From NCBI GenBank assembly GCA_041749255.1, contig JBGTBR010000038.1, positions 1 through 64,000 of the forward strand: a stretch of DNA of 64,000 nt, given 5' to 3'. The position numbers were made by a program, and so were the translations under genes. The notes beneath the pieces were generated by a model that was not told the DNA's origin, ran no database searches, and saw only the letters and a list, made by a program, of their open reading frames with translations. Shown piece by piece: positions 45,894 to 54,203 of the stretch. Source of the stretch: JABDLO01 sp041749255. GTDB taxonomy: Bacteria; Bacteroidota; Bacteroidia; Chitinophagales; Saprospiraceae. How positions within the stretch are numbered: the stretch's first letter is position 1; the number at the start of each line of letters is the position of its first letter.

Positions 45894-47918
45894 ATGAAAA
45901 AAATCTTCTTTGTACTTTTTATTGCTTGCACTTTTTCCCTCTCCAGCCAATCCGTTGCATTCGAATATCTGGATGTTTTTGATCTGGAATATATATCCGA
46001 TCCTCAAATTTCACCTGACGGATCGAAAATTGCTTACGTCCGGAATTTCAAAGACATTATGACAGACCGGAATTTATCTAATATTTGGCTTATGAATTCT
46101 GATGGTTCAGATAACAGACCCTTAACTTCGGGAAACCAAAACGATAACAGTCCGGTATGGTCCCCCGATGGAACCAAATTAATATATCGCTCCAACAAGG
46201 ATGGAAACAATCAATTGTATTTATATATACCAGCCACAAATGTAGGAATCAAACTCACACATGTTCAGCAATCACCTTCTAATGTAGCGTGGTCTCCTTC
46301 CGGAAAAACACTCGCATTTACCATGTTTGTCCCTGGTGCGTCTCCTTCTTTTATCACTTTACCCTCTAAACCCAAAGGGGCAGAATGGAGTACTCCTCCT
46401 ACCTATATTGATAAATTAAAATACAGGTCTGATGGTTCGGGATACATCCGGCCAGGATATACCCATATTTTTACTCTTCCTTCAGATGGAGGTACTCCAT
46501 GGCAGGTGACTTCCGGATCTTTTCATTTTGGAGCTCCCAAATGGGGAAAGGATGAAAAAACAATATTTTTTAGTTCTAATATGCATGATGACAGAGAGTT
46601 GGATCCGCGAAACAGTGAAGTGTATAGACTGGATCTGACATCGGGAGATATAAAAGCACTGACTGACAGACACGGTCCTGATTCTTCTCCCAATCTCTCA
46701 CCAGATGGAAGTAAAATAGCGTATACCGGATATGACGAGAAATATCAGGGTTATCAGGTAAGTCAACTGTATGTCATGAACAGTGATGGCACTGGACACA
46801 GATCGGTTTCCACTACTTTAGACAGGGATATAAACGATGTCTTCTGGCTGGCCGATAATCAATCATTACTCATTCAATACGATGATGAGGGAAATACAAG
46901 GTTGGCACGTTTACAATTGAACGGTCAGATCACACAACTTGCAGATCAGCTGGGAGGTTTGTCTTTGGGAAGACCTTATAGCGGCGCTTCGTTTAGTGCT
47001 ACGGTAAATGGTCAATATGTCTATACCCTTGGATCTGCGGAGCATCCTGCTGATTTGGCGACAGGAAAAGATGGAAGGAACAAAAGATTGACTTACGTGA
47101 ACGATGATATTTTTGCCTATAAAAAGCCGGGGAAAGTAGAAGAACTTTGGTGGGAATCTTCTTTTGATGGAAAAAAGATCCATGGTTGGATTTGTTATCC
47201 TCCTAATTTCGATGCATCGAAGAAATACCCTATGATTCTGGAAATACACGGAGGTCCATTTGCCAATTATGGCAGCAGGTATGCTGCTGAGATTCAACTT
47301 TTTGCTTCTGCGGGATATGTAGTATTTTACACCAATCCCAGAGGAAGCACCAGCTACGGAGAAGAATTTGGAAACCTGATTCATCACAATTATCCCAGCG
47401 AAGACTATGACGATATGATGTCGGGTGTAGACGCTGTCATAGAAATGGGGTTTGTGGATGAGAATAATCTCTTTATTACCGGTGGTAGCGGTGGTGGGGT
47501 TCTCACTGCCTGGACCATAAGCAAGACTGACCGTTTTAAAGCCGCTGTGGTCGCCAAGCCTGTGATCAATTGGTATAGCTTCGTGTTATATGCCGATAAC
47601 CCGGCAACTTTTTATAAATATTGGTTTCCGGGACTTCCATGGGAGCACCAGGATCACTACATGGCACGGTCTCCCATCGCTCATGTGGGTTCGGTAAACA
47701 CACCTACTATGCTGTTGACTGGCGAAGAGGACCATCGCACCCCCATGGCAGAATCAGAACAGTATTTTGCCGCTCTCAAGCTCAAAGGGGTGGATGCCGC
47801 TCTTGTCAGGGTTCAGGGAGCAGGTCACGGTATTGCCAATAAGCCTAGCAATCTCATCGCCAAAGTTGCCTATATTCTGGGCTGGTTTGAAAAATATAAG
47901 TCCGCAAGTCGAGAATAA
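45894..47918 (+). CDS. S9 family serine peptidase (prolyl-oligopeptidase/DPP type)
   Basis: A 674-residue secreted peptidase. After a signal peptide (about 1-20), residues 30-390 form a TolB/WD-like beta-propeller with repeated SPDGSKIAY/WSPDGTKLIY motifs. The alpha/beta-hydrolase domain has the nucleophile S532 in GGSGGG, D613 in GEEDHRTP and H645 in GAGHG. Such enzymes release dipeptides or acyl amino acids from peptides in the periplasm. The gene is followed by a good terminator at 48023-48057 and seems to be a single-gene unit. Confidence 0.95.
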   Translation: MKKIFFVLFIACTFSLSSQSVAFEYLDVFDLEYISDPQISPDGSKIAYVRNFKDIMTDRNLSNIWLMNSDGSDNRPLTSGNQNDNSPVWSPDGTKLIYRSNKDGNNQLYLYIPATNVGIKLTHVQQSPSNVAWSPSGKTLAFTMFVPGASPSFITLPSKPKGAEWSTPPTYIDKLKYRSDGSGYIRPGYTHIFTLPSDGGTPWQVTSGSFHFGAPKWGKDEKTIFFSSNMHDDRELDPRNSEVYRLDLTSGDIKALTDRHGPDSSPNLSPDGSKIAYTGYDEKYQGYQVSQLYVMNSDGTGHRSVSTTLDRDINDVFWLADNQSLLIQYDDEGNTRLARLQLNGQITQLADQLGGLSLGRPYSGASFSATVNGQYVYTLGSAEHPADLATGKDGRNKRLTYVNDDIFAYKKPGKVEELWWESSFDGKKIHGWICYPPNFDASKKYPMILEIHGGPFANYGSRYAAEIQLFASAGYVVFYTNPRGSTSYGEEFGNLIHHNYPSEDYDDMMSGVDAVIEMGFVDENNLFITGGSGGGVLTAWTISKTDRFKAAVVAKPVINWYSFVLYADNPATFYKYWFPGLPWEHQDHYMARSPIAHVGSVNTPTMLLTGEEDHRTPMAESEQYFAALKLKGVDAALVRVQGAGHGIANKPSNLIAKVAYILGWFEKYKSASRE

Positions 47919-48552
47919 TCATATAGAAGGAGCATTCTTATTTGCTTCGGTTTTTGCTGAATATTATTCAGTAATTGGGTAAGAATCTCGTCAGTATGGT
48001 ACTGACAAGTAAAATTTAAAATCCGACTTCCTTATAAAAGAGGGGGTCGGCTTTTTTGCTTTCGGCAGTATACCAAAAGGGTTAAGGATGACAGACCATT
48101 TAGAAAAAAAGTGGAAATACCTAAGACCTCCTATTGCATTTTTATTGAATATCACATATCTTTAGGACATAATCAATACATCAAGATTCACTTCCATGTG
48201 AAACCAACCGAGCCGGGAGGCCACGGTGGTAAAATGATGCGGGCAGGCTGCCAAAATAAAGTGCCTATTTCCCATTCATTTATTCTTTGATGTAATCAAT
48301 TTATTGTTAACCTTTAAATTATTACATTATGATCAATTATTGCCGGAGAAATAAACTTTTCTCCATTTTCCTTTGGAGGAAATCTACCTCCTCATTTCTA
48401 TTTACCAATACGTTACATGCTGTACCTGTCTTCTCCCTTAGCGGATTGGAAACATTGGGGGAAAGGGTAGGTATCTTTCTGGTTTTTGTCGTGTCAAGAG
48501 ATTTATTCACCCTTAAAATGAAGATGTGAGGGAAGAGAAAGAAAAGGTAAGC
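47919..48552. other. Intergenic region with terminator and GC-rich island
   Basis: A roughly 630-bp gap. It holds the S9 gene terminator and then a short GC-rich stretch (about 48201-48252) that stands out from the AT-rich surroundings. A frame without a start codon is open from about 48060 to 48290 and reads through the island as IKIHFHVKPTEPGGHGG and onward, which could be a gene remnant or chance. The short open frames around 48329-48624 on both strands look spurious. Confidence 0.45.
48023..48057 (+). terminator. Rho-independent terminator after the S9 peptidase gene
   Basis: CCGACTTCCT pairs with AGGGGGTCGG over ten base pairs (two G.U pairs) around an eight-base loop and is followed by CTTTTTT. 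It begins about 105 bp after the stop codon at 47918. Confidence 0.8.
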
Positions 48553-48975
48553 ATGAAATTTCAGGTTTTCCATAAAACGGGTGGTCCTCAACCTACCTCG
48601 CTCAAACCAGAAGCCATTGATCATTTCTTCTTAGGTAATTTTGCAAAAGTATGGTGTATGACACGGGGATTTCATCCGAAGTTTAAACGCTATGAAAACG
48701 GTAGAATTTACTTTGATATCATCACGGATCCACGGTTTAAGGGTGATGGTTTTATACTCAGCATGTTTATTGCTTCCCAATATAAAATGCATGTTGATCT
48801 TTTTAGAGATGCGACTCATTTTGAGGCAGATCAATTCCTTGCAAATGACATCATTGGTTTTCTACTTTCATCAGAGGAAAAGGAAAAATTTCCAGAATAT
48901 AAAGCCAGAATGAATAAATCATACGCAAATCTCAGTTCATCACGAAATGCATTGTATGTGGGACCTATAAGATAG
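48553..48975 (+). CDS. Conserved-looking protein of unknown function
   Basis: The ATG at 48553 (MKFQVFHKTGGPQPTS, 140 residues) is preferred to a GTG nine codons upstream, whose extra residues (MREEKEKVS) look like translated leader. The protein has no signal peptide or membrane segment and no motif I recognise; HFFLGNFAKVWCMTRGFHPKF and DIITDPRFKGDGFILSMFI look structured. A strong hairpin terminator follows directly, which supports it being a real gene. Confidence 0.65.
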   Translation: MKFQVFHKTGGPQPTSLKPEAIDHFFLGNFAKVWCMTRGFHPKFKRYENGRIYFDIITDPRFKGDGFILSMFIASQYKMHVDLFRDATHFEADQFLANDIIGFLLSSEEKEKFPEYKARMNKSYANLSSSRNALYVGPIR

Positions 48976-48982
48976 ATGGCTA

Positions 48983-49021
48983 AATAAACCCGGTAAATTC
49001 CAGTGCCGGGTTTATTCTTTA
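48983..49021 (+). terminator. Terminator hairpin with perfect 11-bp stem
   Basis: AATAAACCCGG (48983-48993) pairs perfectly with CCGGGTTTATT (49006-49016), with a twelve-base loop and a short T stretch after it. It begins seven bases after the stop at 48975 and lies between convergent genes, so it may work in both directions. Confidence 0.8.
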
Positions 49022-49075
49022 AACGACTTTTTACCAGACTCTAAATTGCTTTTTGATTGGTGTATAAAATAGGAG

Positions 49076-49522
49076 TCAGATAAGCGGAATGGGCAATTCG
49101 TATTGCCGGCTCCCGTCTTTCGCACTGGATTCAAATAAAACGAGAGTTAGTGTGGAATTCTCTCTTTCTTTCTGCACTTGAATGGTAAATTCAAAATTGC
49201 CCCACTCAGGAGCTCCGGCGTCAGTCATTTGAAAACCCTTTTTTAGTTCGTTATGTCCGTCTTCTACGATCCAGGAAAAGTTTGCCTCAAATATTTGTCC
49301 TTGTCCGCGTATCAGAAAGGAATTTTCAGCGACTTTTTCTACCGTTACTTCCTTGAAGCGTTCATTAGAGTATGATTTAAGTGGAGGCGTAATATCTTTT
49401 CGAGTCTCGTCTTCTTTTATTTCTGTTGAATCGGAAACTACTGGGTCTGTAGTGGTAACTTTTCCTTCTTTAGTGTTGCAAGCTGCTAATATGATCAATG
49501 ATAGAAAAAGGGTAAATTTCAT
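49076..49522 (-). CDS. Lipoprotein with Gmad2 immunoglobulin-like domain
   Basis: A 148-residue protein. A lipobox (LAAC, C15) ends the signal peptide. A low-complexity linker rich in T, D and E follows, and then a Gmad2-type Ig-like domain (about 55-148) with the segments VEKVAENSFLIRGQGQIFEANFSW, FQMTDAGAPEWGNFEFTI and LFESSAKDGSRQYELPIPL. Gmad2 is found in spore germination and cell-surface proteins of Bacillota and in lipoproteins of other bacteria. The role is unknown, probably ligand or polymer binding at the envelope. Confidence 0.82.
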   Translation of the reverse strand: MKFTLFLSLIILAACNTKEGKVTTTDPVVSDSTEIKEDETRKDITPPLKSYSNERFKEVTVEKVAENSFLIRGQGQIFEANFSWIVEDGHNELKKGFQMTDAGAPEWGNFEFTIQVQKERENSTLTLVLFESSAKDGSRQYELPIPLI

Positions 49523-49908
49523 AGCAATATCATTTTATTTTTTTTATCCTCACTAAGAGTAACCGACTACTGGATAGGGGCAGTCTGGTATCCTTATGTT
49601 TTCAATAGTATAAAGATAAGCTTTTTAACTCAGTATCAATTAGTTTTGTTTTGTCCTGTATCTTCCATTTTCAAATTAAACTTCTAAAAAAAATAGAAAA
49701 CAACCCATCAAAATGAAGTAAAATTTTTAATTTTATTTCTTCATTGATTATATAATTATCTTTTGGCAATTCTCTACACTTAAGAATGAAACATATAAAC
49801 AATATACATATTAAAAAAATAACCTAAACTTTTCAAAACATTTTTTTACCTTTGATGAATATGTTTTTGTACTTTTAGTTTCTTGTAATCTAAATTAAAA
49901 CAAACGGA
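49523..49908. other. AT-rich intergenic region upstream of the ice-binding-type gene
   Basis: A 386-bp gap between divergent genes. TACCTTTG at 49847-49854 matches the -7 consensus and lies 54 bp before the start codon at 49909. Nothing else was recognised. Confidence 0.45.
49847..49854 (+). promoter_or_regulatory. -7 box TACCTTTG of the ice-binding-type gene
   Basis: Exact match to TAnnTTTG with a leader of about 50 nt to the ATG at 49909. No clear -33 TTG was seen. Confidence 0.45.
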
Positions 49909-50730
49909 ATGAAAAAATCTACACTTCTAACTGCTATACTATCATTTTTTTTGCTTCCCGGCTTCATTTTTGCTCAACCAGACTTAGGCACACTTGAAGA
50001 TTTTGTATTGTTTACAGCAGCTGGGCAATTCGAAGTCAGCCCTGGTATTGGTACAGTTGCTACCGGGGATGTGGGAACCAATGCCGGTGCATTTTTGGGA
50101 TTCCCTCCTGGCACCCTGATTGGTACTAAATTTGAGGAAACTGAAGCACCTATTCCAGCTATGGATGTAATGGATTTATATGATGAATTATTCATGTGGC
50201 CCGGTATTTGTACGGTTATAGGTTCTACATTGGGCAATGGACAAACGCTTACTCCGGGTTTCTATTGTATTGGTGAAGCCTCTACTTTGGTGGGAGATTT
50301 AGTCCTAGATGGCGATGGCCTGTACATTATACAAATAAAAGGCGGAGCCCTCGCTACAGCTGCGGGTTCAAGTGTTACATTGACTGGAGGGGCTCACTGC
50401 GATTCTGTCTTTTGGCTGGTAGAAGGGGCATTCAGTGTAGGACCCGGTGCGGTTTTCAGGGGTACTGTGGTAAATGTAGGCGCTATTAATTTAGCCTTTG
50501 GATCAACGCTATTAGGCAGAGCACTTTCAACAGCGGGTGCCATTAATGTGAGTAGCTTTGTGAACGCTAATGTGGCAATATGTCAAGATAATACGGGTAC
50601 AGATATAGAACCTATTGATATAGACAATATTCCCACACTGGGTCAGTGGGGTTTGATCATATTAGGGCTTTTGTTTACTGTATTTGCCGTGGTTATGATC
50701 AGGAAAAGGGCTTTCACTACGGTATCATAA
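49909..50730 (+). CDS. Ice-binding-type (DUF3494) protein with IPTL-CTERM sorting tail
   Basis: A 273-residue secreted protein. A signal peptide (about 1-22, ending FAQ) is followed by a DUF3494 domain of about 200 residues, with typical phrases LGTLEDFVLFTAAGQFE, VGTNAGAFLGFPPG, TLTPGFYCIG, DGDGLYIIQIKGG and RGTVVNVGAINLAFGSTLLGRA. This beta-solenoid family includes ice-binding proteins. The C-terminus is an IPTL-CTERM module: IPTLGQWG at 241-248, a membrane helix and an RKR end. Ice binding is inferred from family membership only; many DUF3494 members are adhesins. Confidence 0.9.
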   Translation: MKKSTLLTAILSFFLLPGFIFAQPDLGTLEDFVLFTAAGQFEVSPGIGTVATGDVGTNAGAFLGFPPGTLIGTKFEETEAPIPAMDVMDLYDELFMWPGICTVIGSTLGNGQTLTPGFYCIGEASTLVGDLVLDGDGLYIIQIKGGALATAAGSSVTLTGGAHCDSVFWLVEGAFSVGPGAVFRGTVVNVGAINLAFGSTLLGRALSTAGAINVSSFVNANVAICQDNTGTDIEPIDIDNIPTLGQWGLIILGLLFTVFAVVMIRKRAFTTVS

Positions 50731-51076
50731 GTAAAGACAAAGACCTTCAAGGTTTTAGGTTGAAACATAAAACCTGTACATTATTAAAAATTTGCATAAC
50801 TCCATGGTAAAGGATAAAACCTCAAAGGTCTCAGCTAAGCAAAATCAGGGCAAAATAGTTACAAAGTCACCCAGGCACCACATAGAGGTGCTGTAACTTA
50901 GTGTTTGTGTCGCGTCTTTTTGGTTGGAAAACCCATCATCCTTTACCCAAAGCATCATAAGCAGATTAGACCTTCGAGGTTTTAGGTTGAAAACATATGA
51001 CCTTAATGGTTTATACACCGCTGCTATTTTCCCTTCTAAAAATGGTTTTGTATATTCACATCATTAAATCCATGAT
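50731..51076. repeat. Intergenic region with three AGACCTTCRAGGTTTT repeats
   Basis: Copies of about 30 bp, AGACCTTCAAGGTTTTAGG and onward, lie at 50741-50770 and 50968-50997 in direct orientation. A shorter inverted copy, AAAACCTCAAAGGTCT, is at 50816-50831. Each core is itself a partial palindrome (AACCT/AGGTT). No gene is visible. The family looks like a dispersed intergenic repeat. Confidence 0.7.
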
Positions 51077-51631
51077 ATGGAGGCTAAATACGTGGTTTTT
51101 CTCAGGGGTATAAATGTAGGAGGACATAAGAAAGTACCCATGGATCAACTGAAAAACCTCCTCTCCGAAATGGGATATGATGAGGTCATTACTATTTTAA
51201 ATTCGGGAAATATAATCATAAAAGGCGCAAAAGAGCCGCTTGACTCCCTCGAAAATAAACTGGAGGAAAAATTAGAAAATGTATTTGGCTTCCACATTCC
51301 TGTTATTATACGTCTTTCACAGGAAATCGTTGAATTGGTGGAATCAAACCCATTTAAAGGGATAGAAGTGACCAAAGATATCCGGCTTTACATAACACTC
51401 CTTAAAAGCCCATTTAAAAGTCCTGATGTCACATTTCCATGGTCTTCAATTCATTCTTATTATACCATCCTGGGCGAAAAAAAGGGTGTAGTATTCAGTG
51501 TTTTGGATCTTTCAAGACTTAAAACTGTCGAAGCGATGGCAACCCTGGAAGGCCTTTATGGCAAAAATATAACCACAAGAAATTTTAATACCCTGGAGAA
51601 AATAGCACTCCGGATCAAAAAAAGTCATTAA
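51077..51631 (+). CDS. DUF1697 family protein
   Basis: A 184-residue soluble protein with the family hallmark near its start: YVVFLRGINVGGHKKVPMDQLKNLL, then ILNSGNIIIKG. The C-terminal TTRNFNTLEKIA is also typical. DUF1697 proteins have a two-lobed fold and no established function. The start at 51077 fits the family length of about 180 residues. It stands 85 bp upstream of the paired lipoprotein genes on the same strand. Confidence 0.9.
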   Translation: MEAKYVVFLRGINVGGHKKVPMDQLKNLLSEMGYDEVITILNSGNIIIKGAKEPLDSLENKLEEKLENVFGFHIPVIIRLSQEIVELVESNPFKGIEVTKDIRLYITLLKSPFKSPDVTFPWSSIHSYYTILGEKKGVVFSVLDLSRLKTVEAMATLEGLYGKNITTRNFNTLEKIALRIKKSH

Positions 51632-51716
51632 ATTTTGGGTGCAAAATATCAATGTCCCAAAAACCAGAAAGTACTAAATGTGTTCAATTATTGAAATATT
51701 ATAAAATTATTTAATC

Positions 51717-52064
51717 ATGAGAAATTTACTTTTTATTGCAGGACTCTTGTCTATCTTTTTTTCCTCCTGTGTTTCTTCTGCTGCATTGAAAACAAATGAT
51801 CATGCTGATAACTTACCTCCGGGTAATCCTGGTCTTGTAGAGGTATTCTCCACAGAAAAAGCTTCCAAACCTTATATATTGCTTGGAGAGGTCATTGCAA
51901 GTGCTGATAGCGCAACAGCTGACGTGCCTGTAAACCTTTTAAAGAAAAGAGCCGCCGAACTGGGAGCAGATGCCATTGTAAATCTTCGTTTGCAATATAT
52001 GCAAGGGGTTTGGACCGTGGGTCTGAATGCGACGGCAACCGCTGTGAAATATCTTGACCAATAA
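51717..52064 (+). CDS. Small YbjQ-like lipoprotein
   Basis: A 115-residue protein. The signal peptide ends in a lipobox (FFSSC, C18). The mature part has PGLVEVFSTEKASKPYILLGEVIASA followed by LLKKRAAELGADAIVNLRLQYM, the layout of the heavy-metal-binding/YbjQ fold, although metal binding is unproven. It shares this layout with the next gene, which starts 13 bp downstream, so they appear to be tandem duplicates in one operon. Confidence 0.78.
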   Translation: MRNLLFIAGLLSIFFSSCVSSAALKTNDHADNLPPGNPGLVEVFSTEKASKPYILLGEVIASADSATADVPVNLLKKRAAELGADAIVNLRLQYMQGVWTVGLNATATAVKYLDQ

Positions 52065-52077
52065 AAATTTTATACCT

Positions 52078-52407
52078 ATGAAAAAACTACTTTTTATTTC
52101 CATAGTATCACTTTTCTTTTGCAATGCCTGTAGTTTTCACACGCATTATCTTCAATCAAACAGCACCTATTTTCCAGCCACCAACCCCGACAAGGTGGAA
52201 ATTTATTCACATGCACCGGATAGGGAATTTATAGTGATCGGTTCTGTAGCAGTCGATGTTTTCGGTGATGATCAAAGTGCAGAAAAAAAATTAAAAAAAG
52301 AGGTCGCAAAAATCGGTGGGCATGCCGTTATCAACACGCAAATGACAAGGATGACAACTGCCGGATCTAGATCCGGGTTGTCGGGTGTTGCAGTCCGGTT
52401 TCCATAA
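52078..52407 (+). CDS. Second small YbjQ-like lipoprotein
   Basis: The ATG at 52078 (MKKLLFISIVSLFFCNAC) gives a proper lipoprotein signal; an earlier in-frame start at 52054 would overlap the upstream gene and add eight residues before it. The 109-residue product repeats the layout of its neighbour: TNPDKVEIYSHAPDREFIVIGSVAVD, then KLKKEVAKIGGHAVINTQM. Sequence identity between the two is low outside this layout, so the duplication is old. The role is unknown. Confidence 0.75.
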   Translation: MKKLLFISIVSLFFCNACSFHTHYLQSNSTYFPATNPDKVEIYSHAPDREFIVIGSVAVDVFGDDQSAEKKLKKEVAKIGGHAVINTQMTRMTTAGSRSGLSGVAVRFP

Positions 52408-52450
52408 AATAATCAGATTGCAATGTTGCTTCAATAACGAATCATAGATG

Positions 52451-53320
52451 CTACGTTGAACGTTTTACCATCCATGATTGAATGGCTTCAACTACTTCTT
52501 TTGGGTTTTCTTCCTGAGGAAAATGCCCACAAGTTGGCAATGCAACGACCTCATTCAACGGAAATCCCTCTTGAAATTTTTTGAGATAGATCGGTGAAAG
52601 TATCGGATCTTTCATTCCCCAAATCATTAAGGCCGGCTTATCATTTATAATATCCCGGCTTTCCCACAATTTCTGAAACCACTCCTGATCGTTTAAAAGT
52701 GAATGGGCAAAGGCCACCATTCCTTCCCGCTGCTTTCTATTCAAAAATGGAGCGGTGTACTGTGCTTGTATTTTTTTTGATAATTTTCTATCTCCAAATG
52801 ACCTGGGGAGGATAAACCTCGGCGAAAAATTAAAATACCGGTATAATAAGGGCATCAGAGGGCTTTTCAAAACCTTCTTTATACGTATGTACTCCGGATC
52901 TCCTTCACTACTCCACATCCAGGAATTGAGTATTATCAGGTTTTTCACTCTTTCAGGACAGCAGATGGCAAAATGAAATCCGATGGGACCGCCAAAATCA
53001 TGTAAAACGAAGGATATATCATGCAGATTCAAATCTATGATGAATCTTTCTAATCTTTTACTGTGGGCAAGTGTGGAGTAATCTACTCCTGATGGTTTAT
53101 CCGATAAGCCAAACCCAATGTGATCTATAGCAATACATCGATAAGAATGTCTTAATGCCTTAAACACATTTCTGAAATCAAAACTCCAGGAAGGAGTTCC
53201 ATGCACAAAAAGAAGAATCTGACCCTCACCTTCATCGATGTAGTGAAGTCTGCTACCCTCCACATCGTAATATCGCGAAGTAAAGGGGTATTCATTCCTG
53301 TCAAGCCAATTATTTTTCAT
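52451..53320 (-). CDS. Haloalkane-dehalogenase-like alpha/beta hydrolase
   Basis: The ATG at 53320 (MKNNWLDRNEYPFTSRYYD, 289 residues) is preferred to a TTG eight codons upstream. HGTPSWSFDFRNVF contains the oxyanion-hole region, VLHDFGGPIG has the nucleophile aspartate in the place used by haloalkane dehalogenases, and a LPTCGHFPQEENP segment has the catalytic histidine. In true dehalogenases the residue after the nucleophile is a halide-binding tryptophan (HDW); here it is phenylalanine. Activity on haloalkanes is therefore uncertain, and it may be an epoxide hydrolase-like or other enzyme. Confidence 0.85.
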   Translation of the reverse strand: MKNNWLDRNEYPFTSRYYDVEGSRLHYIDEGEGQILLFVHGTPSWSFDFRNVFKALRHSYRCIAIDHIGFGLSDKPSGVDYSTLAHSKRLERFIIDLNLHDISFVLHDFGGPIGFHFAICCPERVKNLIILNSWMWSSEGDPEYIRIKKVLKSPLMPLLYRYFNFSPRFILPRSFGDRKLSKKIQAQYTAPFLNRKQREGMVAFAHSLLNDQEWFQKLWESRDIINDKPALMIWGMKDPILSPIYLKKFQEGFPLNEVVALPTCGHFPQEENPKEVVEAIQSWMVKRST

Positions 53321-53425
53321 TATTATATAATCCGGGGGTTTCAAGATCCTTCACATCCTGAAGTGACATTTTAAAAAGCGTTCAGTGACTATTCATACTT
53401 GAAGAAGTGTATTCATTTTTCTTAT

Positions 53426-53433
53426 TACTTTTG
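53426..53433 (+). promoter_or_regulatory. -7 box TACTTTTG of the methyltransferase gene
   Basis: Exact TAnnTTTG match, 46 bases before the ATG at 53480. It lies inside an open stretch that could be read as an N-terminal extension from 53399, which argues for the later start. Confidence 0.5.
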
Positions 53434-53479
53434 CCAAATACATTTGCAACTTCGTGTGAAGTTGTACATTTGGCACAAT

Positions 53480-54202
53480 ATGACAAAACAAATGGCAGAC
53501 CTTTTTAATAAACACTGGCGAATTTATCACCAGGTTCTGGAGAACAATTATATGCACCATCGGGATTTTGCCCTTCAAATAGAATCTGTTTTTCAAAAAA
53601 CTCTCCCGGCAGAAATCCCCTTACATATACTCGATTGTGGATGTGGCGATGCTTATTACATCAGTCAGCAACTTCGGGGTCTTTCACTTGGCTCCTATAC
53701 CGGATTGGATATGTCAGAATTTGCTCTGTCTAAAGCAAAGGAAAATACAAACATATTAAATTGCCCAACCTACCTGAAACAAGGGTACATGCAGGAACTG
53801 ATCGAAAGGGAAGAGGGTAAATACGATATTATTTATTGTAGCTTTTCCATGCATCATCTTCAGGATAATGAAAAAGCACTCTTCATTAAAAGGTGTTTCG
53901 ATTTAATTTCAGAAAATGGATTTCTCATTGTGATCGATGTGTTACGCAATGATGGGCAATTAAGAGAGGAATGTATTGAAGAATACATTTCGTGGATCGA
54001 TCAATGCTGGGAAAAGATTGCACAAGAAGACAAGGCCCTTATATATGACCACATGAGAAATTATGACTTTCCCACTACTAAATCACAACTGATTGCCTGG
54101 TGTCGCGATACTGGATTAATGGATACTTTTCAGTTCCACCCGGATTCTCTTAATAGTATTATTATTTTTCAAAAAGATCCGGTACTAAAAAACAACAACT
54201 GA
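53480..54202 (+). CDS. SAM-dependent methyltransferase (class I)
   Basis: The start at 53480 (MTKQMADLFNKHW, 240 residues) is chosen because the -7 box lies upstream of it and downstream of the earlier in-frame start at 53399. The class I fold is clear: LHILDCGCGDAYYI (motif I), YTGLDMSEFAL (motif II), YDIIYCSFSMHHLQDNEKA (motif post-II) and LISENGFLIVIDVL. The substrate cannot be told. It converges on the Gfo/Idh gene with one base between the stops. Confidence 0.88.
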   Translation: MTKQMADLFNKHWRIYHQVLENNYMHHRDFALQIESVFQKTLPAEIPLHILDCGCGDAYYISQQLRGLSLGSYTGLDMSEFALSKAKENTNILNCPTYLKQGYMQELIEREEGKYDIIYCSFSMHHLQDNEKALFIKRCFDLISENGFLIVIDVLRNDGQLREECIEEYISWIDQCWEKIAQEDKALIYDHMRNYDFPTTKSQLIAWCRDTGLMDTFQFHPDSLNSIIIFQKDPVLKNNN

Positions 54203-54203
54203 T

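Noticed and set aside
48190..48260. Possible riboswitch, SRP RNA or other known structured RNA in the GC-rich island
   Set aside because: I could not match it to the conserved cores of cobalamin, SAM, SRP or RNase P RNAs; left as an unexplained island.
48337..48624. 95-codon minus-strand frame and a 66-codon plus-strand frame around 48329-48529
   Set aside because: They overlap each other and the start of the gene at 48553, lack motifs and have no supporting promoter or terminator.
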